Source: Chitinophagaceae bacterium
GTDB taxonomy: Bacteria > Bacteroidota > Bacteroidia > Chitinophagales > Chitinophagaceae
DNA length: 13,873 bases
Assembly: GCA_026785745.1 (NCBI GenBank)
Contig: JAJAZO010000062.1
Location: 1-13,873, forward strand
Direction: 5' to 3'
How positions within the stretch are numbered: the first letter of the stretch is position 1; each line of letters starts with the position of its first letter. Below the pieces are notes generated by a model. That model saw only the letters and a program-made list of their open reading frames with translations. It had not been told where the DNA came from and made no database searches. Below are positions 8,285 through 13,873 of this stretch, one piece after another. The translations under genes and the position numbers were made by a program.

Positions 8285-9580
8285 TCACTTCTTCCATAAC
8301 AAACTTCCATCTCCGTAACTAAGAAACCGAAAATTATTCTGCAAGGCATAGCCATACACTTTTCTCCAATCATTGCCAATAAAAGCAGCCACTAATAAAA
8401 GTAATGTTGATTGTGGCTGATGAAAATTAGTTACTAACCCTTTTACAATTTTGAATTGGTAGCCGGGTGCTATCAGTATTTGTGTTTTGGTAATCAGTCT
8501 TTCCATTTTGTTTTTGTCCATCCATTCGATTAATGACTCCAAAGCTTCTTTAACAGGAATATTTTTTTCTTTTTGCTGGTATGGCTCCCATTGTGAAACG
8601 CCAATATCGGAAAACGGAACTCCTGTTCCGTTGATTTGGCCGGAACGGATCCGATAGCTATCGGATTTCGGCCTCCGGCCCAGCCAGTACAGACTTTCAA
8701 TGGTGCGAAGTGAAGTAGTGCCGACGGCAATAATGTTATTATCAAGATTCTTTAAAATGGTTTCAATAGTATTTCTTGAAACATCAATCCACTCAGCATG
8801 CATTTCATGTTCTTGCATAGTGTCGGCTTTTACTGGTTTAAAAGTACCGGCACCAACATGAAGCGTTACAAAACCTGTTTGAATATTTTTTTCTCTCAAT
8901 TCACTAAAGATGTGTTCTGTAAAATGTAAACCCGCAGTAGGGGCAGCCACAGAGCCATCAAAATGGGCATATACAGTCTGGTATCTTTCTGCATCCGACT
9001 CTTCAACTGCTCTTTTAATATAGGGGGGAAGTGGAATAGCCCCGGCATAGTGTAATATTTCAGCAAAGCTGAGTGTAACAGGCGACCAGGATAATGCAAT
9101 AATAAATGAATCATTCCTCTTTTCAACATAGCTTGCTTTAAGTAGTATTTCTTGCGAGCCACGCCATAAGTGAGGCGAAGCAATCTTTTCAATTTTGATT
9201 TTTTTCTTTAACACTTGTTCTGCTTTCCATTTGGAAGCCCCACCTACAAGACATTTCCACAACACTTTTTCTGTTTGTAGCATGGCAGTAGTAATATCAG
9301 GATACTGTTCATGTGGCTCTAAGCAAAAAATTTCAATAGTGCCACCCGTTTGTTTTTGGAATAGTAATCTTGCTGCTACTACTTTGGTGTTATTGAAAAC
9401 AAGTAATGAGTTTTCCGGAATGTGATGAGCAATGTTTTTGTAAACATCTTCTGCAATAGCGGCTTCTTTATAAATAAGCAATTTGGATGCGTCTCTTTCT
9501 GCCAAGGGGAAGTTGGCAATTCTCTCTTCAGGAAGGGAGTAGGTATAATCGTTGATGGATATGTTTCCTGGATCTGTCAT
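8285..9580 (-). CDS. queA: S-adenosylmethionine:tRNA ribosyltransferase-isomerase
   Basis: Transfers and isomerises the ribosyl group of S-adenosylmethionine to 7-aminomethyl-7-deazaguanine in tRNA, making epoxyqueuosine in the queuosine pathway. Family blocks present: LPEERIANFPLAERDASKLL (16-35), LLVFNNTKVVAARL (59-72), the LPPYIKR...DAERYQTVYA region (184-205), AAPTAGLHFT (212-221), HVGAGTFKPV (241-250), TTSLRTIES (288-296), LVTNFHQPQSTLLLLVAAF (382-400) and FRFLSYGDG (417-425). At 431 residues it is far longer than the 345-356 of well-known QueA proteins. Part of this is normal for Bacteroidetes, but residues 301-315 are encoded by a GC-rich palindromic repeat, and 136-142 (PHLWRGS) look like a second insertion. 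Both lie between conserved blocks, so the enzyme is probably active. A DUF3052-like pseudogene lies 39 bases upstream. Confidence 0.95.
   Translation of the reverse strand: MTDPGNISINDYTYSLPEERIANFPLAERDASKLLIYKEAAIAEDVYKNIAHHIPENSLLVFNNTKVVAARLLFQKQTGGTIEIFCLEPHEQYPDITTAMLQTEKVLWKCLVGGASKWKAEQVLKKKIKIEKIASPHLWRGSQEILLKASYVEKRNDSFIIALSWSPVTLSFAEILHYAGAIPLPPYIKRAVEESDAERYQTVYAHFDGSVAAPTAGLHFTEHIFSELREKNIQTGFVTLHVGAGTFKPVKADTMQEHEMHAEWIDVSRNTIETILKNLDNNIIAVGTTSLRTIESLYWLGRRPKSDSYRIRSGQINGTGVPFSDIGVSQWEPYQQKEKNIPVKEALESLIEWMDKNKMERLITKTQILIAPGYQFKIVKGLVTNFHQPQSTLLLLVAAFIGNDWRKVYGYALQNNFRFLSYGDGSLLWKK
8638..8680. repeat. Palindromic repeat translated in frame within queA
   Basis: A perfect 18-base palindrome, ATCCGATAGCTATCGGAT (8649-8666), is enclosed by GGCCGGA (8638-8644) and TCCGGCC (8674-8680), so about 43 bases form one hairpin. 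It encodes residues 301-315 of queA on the minus strand (RRPKSDSYRIRSGQ). The core GATAGCTATC recurs at 9845-9854. Confidence 0.75.
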
Positions 9581-9619
9581 AACACAACAAACTGTTGTAT
9601 TTATTGAATAATAGAAATA

Positions 9620-10010
9620 CTATCGTTTTACAAGGGGGACAACCAACTTCAACCCACTCCAAATCTCACTCACTGCACAAACTTTCACATCCACCAAATC
9701 ATGTTGCAAGGCATAGTTACGAATCACATCCTCAGTAACATCAGTCGGAATCTTTGCTGATTTTTTATACCAGGAAACCCAGATGGTTATTGCTGTATTC
9801 TTTTTACAAATTGATTTTAATTTTTTCATTTCTGTTTCAAACCTGATAGCTATCGGGCCAGGCACTTCATTCTTCACATAATTGATCGCTGATGTTTACG
9901 TCAAGTAATGAATAATAATTATCCAGTTGATTAATCAACAGCACTTTCATCCCGGTTTTTATACCGGGCTTTTTTAACAAAGGAGTTCCAGAATAACCAG
10001 TTGTTGATAT
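9620..10010 (-). pseudogene. Decayed DUF3052-like gene
   Basis: The N-terminal half is in one frame: from ATA 10010, STTGYSGTPLLKKPGIKTG, then KVLLINQLDNYYSLLD, ending at TGA 9867-9869. The C-terminal half is in another frame, down to TAG 9620: EMKKLKSICKK, then IWVSWYKKSAKIPTDVTED and LVDVKVCAVSEIWSGLKLVV. Together they match the small (about 130-140 residue) DUF3052-type protein as I recall it from Bacteroidetes. Three lesions are visible: ATA where ATG is expected before STTGYSG, a frameshift near 9865-9890, and missing mid-protein sequence where a GATAGCTATC repeat (9845-9854) now sits, read as GPIAIR. The C-terminal 85 codons remain open from a GTG at 9877 and could be mistaken for a gene. 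Family function is unknown. Confidence 0.72.
9842..9857. repeat. GATAGCTATC palindromic repeat in the DUF3052-like pseudogene
   Basis: CCTGATAGCTATCGGG is palindromic apart from one T/G pair. It shares its 10-base core with the hairpin inside queA about 1.2 kb away. It sits at the point where the pseudogene changes frame and loses conserved sequence. Confidence 0.6.
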
Positions 10011-10204
10011 CTGTTGATTATTTGCGAAGTACGGATGTTTTCATCATTTGTACCTTGCAGCTGGCTACTATTCGCATCTTATCCACTGCTATTCACATGC
10101 TATACAGCTGTTTTTCACCCAAAAAAAACTTCCTTCCCCGGAAAGCTATAACCATAAAGAGGTTTAGGGAAAAAAGTAGTGTGGAAAAATTAAATTTTCA
10201 AAAA
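10011..10204. other. Non-coding stretch upstream of mraZ
   Basis: Between the lost start of the DUF3052-like pseudogene and the mraZ promoter I see no gene with family resemblance, no tRNA and no terminator. The open frame from 10001 to 10216 on the plus strand encodes a composition-biased peptide without recognisable features and is not called. Confidence 0.5.
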
Positions 10205-10237
10205 TTTGGTTGTTAAGTGGGAAAAAGTGTTATTTTG
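10205..10237 (+). promoter_or_regulatory. Putative promoter of the dcw cluster, with one MraZ-box-like site
   Basis: TTTG (10205-10208), 21 bases, then TTATTTTG (10230-10237): a Bacteroidetes-type promoter with one mismatch in TAnnTTTG. Between them lies TGGGA (10218-10222), followed at a 10-base period by a degenerate TGTTA (10228-10232). MraZ in other bacteria binds TGGGN repeats spaced by 5 bases upstream of its own gene, so autoregulation is plausible, but only one good box is visible. Confidence 0.4.
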
Positions 10238-10274
10238 TGTTAATTATTTTTTTAATTGACCCAATTCACTGATA

Positions 10275-10736
10275 ATGATAGGACTTCTCGGAGAATTCGA
10301 GGCTACTTTGGACGCCAAGGGGCGGTTCCTCCTCCCGGCAGGGCTAAAGAAGCAATTGCCGGAGGATGAGACGAGTCGCTTTGTTATCAACAGGGGTTTT
10401 GAAAAATGTTTAGCTCTTTACCCAATGAGTACCTGGAGGCCACTCTCCGAAAAAATTGCCGGGTTAAATGAATTTGACCCAAAGCAAAGGGATTTCAGGC
10501 GGGCCTTTTTGAACGGGGCCACTTATGTGGAGCCGGACACAGCGGGAAGGCTACTGTTGCCACCAAGCCTGAAAATGTATGCGGGGCTGGAAAAAGATAT
10601 AGTGCTGATGGCAACAGGAGATAAAATAGAAATCTGGGATAGTAATAAGTACAAACAGTTCTTTGATTCAATTTCTTCGGATGCATTAAGTAACATGGGT
10701 AACCAGGTGCTTGGCGGAGGTAATAAAAATGAGTAA
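10275..10736 (+). CDS. mraZ: Transcriptional regulator MraZ
   Basis: First gene of the division and cell-wall cluster. MraZ is a DNA-binding protein with two AbrB-like (SpoVT/AbrB) half-domains that represses its own operon in the bacteria where it has been studied. Both hallmark motifs are present: DAKGRFLLPAGL (13-24) and DTAGRLLLPPSL (88-99). The length of 153 residues is normal. ATG 10275 gives the canonical N-terminus with GEFEATLDAKGR. It is followed by rsmH after a 112-base gap that carries an inverted repeat, so the usual tight mraZ-rsmH spacing is interrupted here. Confidence 0.96.
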   Translation: MIGLLGEFEATLDAKGRFLLPAGLKKQLPEDETSRFVINRGFEKCLALYPMSTWRPLSEKIAGLNEFDPKQRDFRRAFLNGATYVEPDTAGRLLLPPSLKMYAGLEKDIVLMATGDKIEIWDSNKYKQFFDSISSDALSNMGNQVLGGGNKNE

Positions 10737-10741
10737 TGAAT

Positions 10742-10843
10742 AATTAGAAATTAGAAATGAGAAAGTCCCTGTTTTTTAGAGAGTGTTTAACTAATCGGGG
10801 GCAAACTTTCTTATTTCACATTCTTCATTTCTTATTTCTTATT
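10742..10843. repeat. Inverted repeat of heptad units between mraZ and rsmH
   Basis: AATTAGAAATTAGAAATGAG (10742-10761) pairs with 10824-10843 at 17 of 20 positions across a 62-base loop. The left arm is three tandem 7-nt units (ATTAGAA, ATTAGAA, ATGAGAA) and the right arm is tandem TTCTTAT units ending just before the rsmH start. A partial extra copy, CTTTCTTATTTC, lies at 10807-10818. Confidence 0.65.
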
Positions 10844-10848
10844 TCTTT

Positions 10849-11784
10849 ATGACCGATACCTACCACATTCCTGTATTGCTTGCAGAAACAATTGAAGGCC
10901 TCAACATCAAACCCGATGGCATTTATGTGGATTGCACTTTTGGTTGTGGCGGACATGCAAAAGCCATACTTGAACGGTTAAGTGCAAAAGGAAAGTTGGT
11001 GGCGTTTGACCAGGATGATGATGCCAAAAAAAACCTGCCTGCCTTGATGGCAGACAAGCCGGATGATGAGCGGATCATTTTTGTTCCGCAAAACTTTCGT
11101 CACCTGCAACGGTTTCTTCGCCTGCACAACATTATAGCGGTTGATGGCATTATGGCCGATCTCGGTGTAAGCAGCCACCAGTTTGATGAAGCAGGAAGAG
11201 GTTTTTCTATCCGCTACAATGCTGAACTTGATATGCGGATGGACCAACGGCAAACGCTGACAGCTTTTGAAGTGGCGAGCACTTATACTGAACAACGGTT
11301 GCACAAATTGTTTGAACAGTATGGTGAAGTAACCAACTCCAAAACATTAGCAAAAAAAATTGTTGATGTTCGCAGCACAGCATCACTCAAATCGATTGAT
11401 GGATTTAAAAATGCATTCTGGGAAATAGTAAAAGGGAATCCCAACAAGTACTTCGCCCAGGTTTTCCAGGCATTAAGAATTGAAGTGAACGATGAATTAG
11501 GTGCATTGAAAGAAATGCTGCAACAAATCCCATCCTTATTAAAGCCCGGAGGCAGAGTGGCTATTATCACATTTCATTCCCTTGAGGACAGACTGGTGAA
11601 GAATTTTTTCCGCAGGGGTTCATTTGATGAACCGGATGAGAATCCGTTTATCAATACCGAACCGGTGAGTGAGCTGAAAGTAATTACAAAAAAACCAATT
11701 GTAGCAACTGATAAAGAGATGAAACAAAATTCAAGATCAAGAAGTGCAAAGTTGAGATTGGCAGAAAAGATTATGATGGTATAA
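10849..11784 (+). CDS. rsmH: 16S rRNA (cytosine(1402)-N4)-methyltransferase
   Basis: RsmH (MraW) methylates N4 of C1402 in the ribosomal decoding centre using S-adenosylmethionine. At 311 residues the length is typical. Blocks: the N-terminal YHIPVLLAETIEGL (5-18), SAM motif I VDCTFGCGGHA (27-37), FDQDDDA (53-59), ADLGVSSHQFDE (103-114) followed by GRGFS and LDMRMD (127-132), YGEVTNSKTLA (158-168), FQALRIEVNDELGAL (206-220), PGGRVAIITFHSLEDRLVK (233-251), and the C-terminal NSRSRSAKLRLAEK (294-307). All are intact. It sits in the standard dcw position after mraZ. The FtsL-like gene follows after 155 bases, a gap rich in small palindromes. Confidence 0.97.
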   Translation: MTDTYHIPVLLAETIEGLNIKPDGIYVDCTFGCGGHAKAILERLSAKGKLVAFDQDDDAKKNLPALMADKPDDERIIFVPQNFRHLQRFLRLHNIIAVDGIMADLGVSSHQFDEAGRGFSIRYNAELDMRMDQRQTLTAFEVASTYTEQRLHKLFEQYGEVTNSKTLAKKIVDVRSTASLKSIDGFKNAFWEIVKGNPNKYFAQVFQALRIEVNDELGALKEMLQQIPSLLKPGGRVAIITFHSLEDRLVKNFFRRGSFDEPDENPFINTEPVSELKVITKKPIVATDKEMKQNSRSRSAKLRLAEKIMMV

Positions 11785-11853
11785 AAAAAGAATTCATAAC
11801 AGTAAACATAGAAGGTGTACAGATTTGGGAAATCTATATCCTTTGAAATCAAC

Positions 11854-11901
11854 CCTGCCTTCGCTAAAGCTACGGCAGGTAAACCTCCTGATGAAATCAG
11901 G
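11854..11901. repeat. Two small hairpins, one with a CCTGCC/GGCAGG frame, between rsmH and ftsL
   Basis: CCTGCC (11854-11859) pairs with GGCAGG (11874-11879), with further partial pairing inside. Next comes a perfect hairpin, CCTGAT (11887-11892), loop GAA, ATCAGG (11896-11901). No T run follows, so these look like dispersed palindromic repeats rather than terminators. A related fragment, CTTCGGCAGGCTTC, lies at 12313-12326. Confidence 0.5.
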
Positions 11902-11939
11902 AATGAGAAACCAAAACTAACGAGCCTAACAACTCATTT

Positions 11940-12299
11940 ATGCAGGAACAGGAAAATCCAAAAGAACGGGACCTAAAAACTGACTTGTCTTCCGGGCAAG
12001 CAGGGTGGAAGCGATGGCTGAATTATCAGTCTATCGTTAAGCAGGTGCCGTTCTTTTTGTTCCTTGCAGCACTGGCAGTGGTGTACATTTTTAATGGTCA
12101 CTATGCAGATAAGACCATGCGAAAGATCAACCGCACAGCTAAAGAAGTAAGGGAATTGAAGTATGAATATATAGCAGTAAAGAGTAAGGTGATGTACCAG
12201 AGCAAACAAAGTGAACTGGTAAAAGTAGTAGTGCCATTAGGATTGAAAGAACTGACAGAATCACCAGTGGTATTAAAAGATTCGATAGCAAGTAATTGA
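11940..12299 (+). CDS. ftsL: FtsL-like cell-division protein
   Basis: A 119-residue single-pass membrane protein in the exact dcw position of FtsL, between rsmH and ftsI. FtsL bridges FtsQ/FtsB to the FtsW-FtsI synthase. The cytoplasmic N-terminus covers about 1-35, the membrane segment about 36-53 (VPFFLFLAALAVVYIFNG region), and a periplasmic helical, coiled-coil-like region follows (57-92, rich in K, E and R). The block VPLGLKELTESP (98-109) is the part I recognise from Bacteroidetes FtsL-like proteins. Residues 16-22 (LSSGQAG) are encoded by a small palindromic repeat and probably are an insertion in the flexible N-terminal tail. Assignment rests on topology and context because FtsL sequences diverge strongly. 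Confidence 0.85.
   Translation: MQEQENPKERDLKTDLSSGQAGWKRWLNYQSIVKQVPFFLFLAALAVVYIFNGHYADKTMRKINRTAKEVRELKYEYIAVKSKVMYQSKQSELVKVVVPLGLKELTESPVVLKDSIASN
11984..12000. repeat. Palindromic repeat translated within the FtsL-like gene
   Basis: CTTGTC (11984-11989) pairs with GGCAAG (11995-12000) around loop TTCCG, with one wobble. In frame it reads LSSGQAG; on the other strand it reads CLPGRQ, a peptide I remember as a recurrent product of a dispersed Bacteroidetes repeat. Confidence 0.5.
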
Positions 12300-12390
12300 T
12301 ACAAGGAGGTTGCTTCGGCAGGCTTCAAGAATACAACTAATAACAACTAAATCAAACCAAAGGGCTAAACCCGGCGGTTTACAACGGACA

Positions 12391-13873
12391 TTGGACGTTA
12401 AACGGGACATATTATGGAGGGTTTACCTCAGTTTTATCGGTATAGTACTGATAAGTGTACTTGTCCTCGGCAGAGCCTTCTACATACAAAAATTTCAGGG
12501 AAACCATTGGCGCAGCATGAGTGATAGCCTTCACCAGAAGTTTATTGCCCTGGATGCGGAACGTGGTACTATCTACAGCGATGATGGACAGATGCTGAGT
12601 ACCTCCATCCCAACATTCGATATCTACATTGATTTTAATGCTGACGGTTTAAGAGAGAAAAAAGGAAAACGATTTACAGAGAATATTGATTCTTTCGCTG
12701 TTTCCTTAGCCAATCATTTTAAGGATAAAACTTCTGAACAGTATAAGAAAGAACTGCAATTGGCATTTAAAAAGAACGAAAGATATTATCCGCTAAAAAA
12801 GAAATTGAGCTTTGAGGTGTATAAAGTTTTCCGTGATTTCCCATTAGTAAGATTGGGCAGAAATAAGAGTGGTGTGATAGTGGAAGTGAACAGTAAAAGA
12901 GAAACACCGTTTGGATTATTGGCCAACAGAACGATCGGTTTATCAAGGGAATTTAAAGATGCCAATAACAAAGCGAAGAAACAGAATGTAGGATTAGAAA
13001 GAAGTTATGATACAGTATTAAGCGGTCATGATGGATTAAAATTAGTCCGCTATATTGCTGGTGGCACTGCTGTGCCGGTGGAAGGCTCGCAGACTGACCC
13101 GGTGAATGGAAAAGATGTTTTCACAAATATTGATGTAAACATACAGGACATTACTGAAACGGCTTTGATGCGGATGATGCTGCAATGTGAAGGTCCATAC
13201 GGTACTGCCATTGTAATGGAAACAAATACAGGCAAGATAAAAGCAATGGCTAATCTTGGTCGCAGGCCCGATGGTACATATTGGGAAGATGATAATTATG
13301 CATTACGGGTAACAGAGCCGGGTTCAACTATTAAGTTAGCTACACTTTTATCTGTATTAGAAAAAGGTAGCAGTTCTATTAATGATATGGTGCAGGTAGG
13401 TGGTGCAGGAAGATTGGAAGTGGCACCAGGTAAAGTGGTTGTTGATGCAGAAAGACACAGTGCATCATCGCTTTCGGTAAAAGATTGTTTTGCTCATAGT
13501 TCCAACGTAGGAATGAGTAAACTGGCCTACAAGGCATTTGGAAGTAACCCTTCTGAAATCAAACAATACTATCACAAGTTTCACCTGGATGAAAGATCTC
13601 CTGTTGATCTGATGAATGTTCCAAAGCCTACGATGGCTCCGTTATCAACTGCAAAAGGCGAAGCAGGGTTGGGTAATATGCTTTGGATGAGTTTTGGGTA
13701 TGCCATTCAGGTAAGTCCTTTACATATTCTCACACTGTATAATGCAGTGGCCAATAATGGAAAGATGATGAAGCCCTATTTAGTTAACAGCATTCAAAGC
13801 AATGGTGTTATTACTAAACAGTTTCAGCCAACTGTAATGGATGAAAGTATCTGTAAGCCCGGTGTTATAAAAA
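12391..13873 (+). CDS. ftsI: Division-specific transpeptidase / penicillin-binding protein (partial, 494 codons visible)
   Basis: Septal peptidoglycan transpeptidase (PBP3 class) anchored in the inner membrane. TTG 12391 is chosen as the start because it gives DVKRDILWRVYL followed by a membrane segment (about residues 9-30), the N-terminus I recall for Chitinophagaceae. The frame is open upstream only to 12289 and has no ATG before 12517, which would delete the membrane anchor. The pedestal domain begins with LDAERGTIYSDDGQMLS. The transpeptidase domain shows the SxxK motif in EPGSTIK (Ser312, Lys315) and SxN in HSSNVGM (Ser370, Asn372). The KTG motif and the stop lie beyond the right edge. 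It follows the FtsL-like gene by 91 bases, consistent with cotranscription in the dcw cluster. Confidence 0.93.
   Translation, partial: MDVKRDILWRVYLSFIGIVLISVLVLGRAFYIQKFQGNHWRSMSDSLHQKFIALDAERGTIYSDDGQMLSTSIPTFDIYIDFNADGLREKKGKRFTENIDSFAVSLANHFKDKTSEQYKKELQLAFKKNERYYPLKKKLSFEVYKVFRDFPLVRLGRNKSGVIVEVNSKRETPFGLLANRTIGLSREFKDANNKAKKQNVGLERSYDTVLSGHDGLKLVRYIAGGTAVPVEGSQTDPVNGKDVFTNIDVNIQDITETALMRMMLQCEGPYGTAIVMETNTGKIKAMANLGRRPDGTYWEDDNYALRVTEPGSTIKLATLLSVLEKGSSSINDMVQVGGAGRLEVAPGKVVVDAERHSASSLSVKDCFAHSSNVGMSKLAYKAFGSNPSEIKQYYHKFHLDERSPVDLMNVPKPTMAPLSTAKGEAGLGNMLWMSFGYAIQVSPLHILTLYNAVANNGKMMKPYLVNSIQSNGVITKQFQPTVMDESICKPGVIK

Noticed and set aside
9620..9877. 85-residue protein with GTG start as an independent gene
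   Set aside because: It begins inside a repeat-disrupted region, and matching N-terminal sequence lies just upstream in another frame, so it is the tail of a pseudogene.
9951..9975. Textbook-looking plus-strand terminator: CCCGGT, loop, ACCGGG, then CTTTTTT
   Set aside because: It lies within the coding part of the DUF3052-like pseudogene (reading KKPGIKTG on the minus strand), and no plus-strand gene ends upstream of it. Likely coincidental.
10001..10216. 71-codon plus-strand open frame upstream of mraZ
   Set aside because: It overlaps the start of the pseudogene and the mraZ promoter, has no family resemblance and an atypical composition.
12303..12312. AAGGAGG directly followed by TTG as an ftsI start
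   Set aside because: The Shine-Dalgarno-like sequence abuts the codon with no spacing, this lineage rarely uses such sites, and the 27 extra residues are low in family resemblance. TTG 12391 fits better.

Overview
The window looks like a chromosomal segment of a Bacteroidetes bacterium, most likely Chitinophagaceae. This rests on protein flavour (a split atpD-atpC pair with a very short epsilon subunit and an insert-bearing beta subunit, a DUF4197 lipoprotein, a short FtsL-like protein in the division cluster), on promoters resembling the Bacteroidetes TTTG / TAnnTTTG type, and on the near absence of Shine-Dalgarno sequences. No tRNA, rRNA, CRISPR array or transposase was seen.

Layout. 1-1849 (minus): the 5' part of dnaX (clamp-loader gamma/tau), running off the left edge, preceded by a GNAT-like protein of unknown substrate. 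1850-4545 (plus): promoter, structured leader, atpD, then a four-helix-bundle (S23/IVP-like) gene wedged between atpD and atpC, then atpC and a clear intrinsic terminator. 4546-6608 (minus): yqgE, a DUF4197 lipoprotein and a ThuA-like gene broken by one in-frame amber codon. 6834-8171 (plus): a sensor histidine kinase with no adjacent response regulator. 8285-10010 (minus): queA and, upstream of it, a decayed DUF3052-like pseudogene. 10275-13873 (plus): the start of the division/cell-wall (dcw) cluster, mraZ-rsmH-ftsL-ftsI, with ftsI running off the right edge.

The genes are mostly housekeeping (replication, ATP synthesis, tRNA and rRNA modification, division). The unusual content is small repeated DNA. 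Four intergenic sites (atpD leader, atpD/atpC gap, histidine kinase/queA gap, mraZ/rsmH gap) carry inverted arms built from short tandem units (7-nt units at three, a 16-nt unit at the fourth). One of them flanks the four-helix-bundle gene, suggesting a family of small elements with and without a cargo gene. Separately, GC-richer palindromic repeats occur both between genes and inside them: a hairpin is translated in frame in queA, a related GATAGCTATC core sits at the lesion of the DUF3052 pseudogene, and another hairpin is translated near the N-terminus of the FtsL-like protein.

Starts needing care: ftsI has no suitable ATG and most likely begins at TTG 12391; the histidine kinase begins at GTG 6834; the pseudogene has ATA where a start codon is expected.
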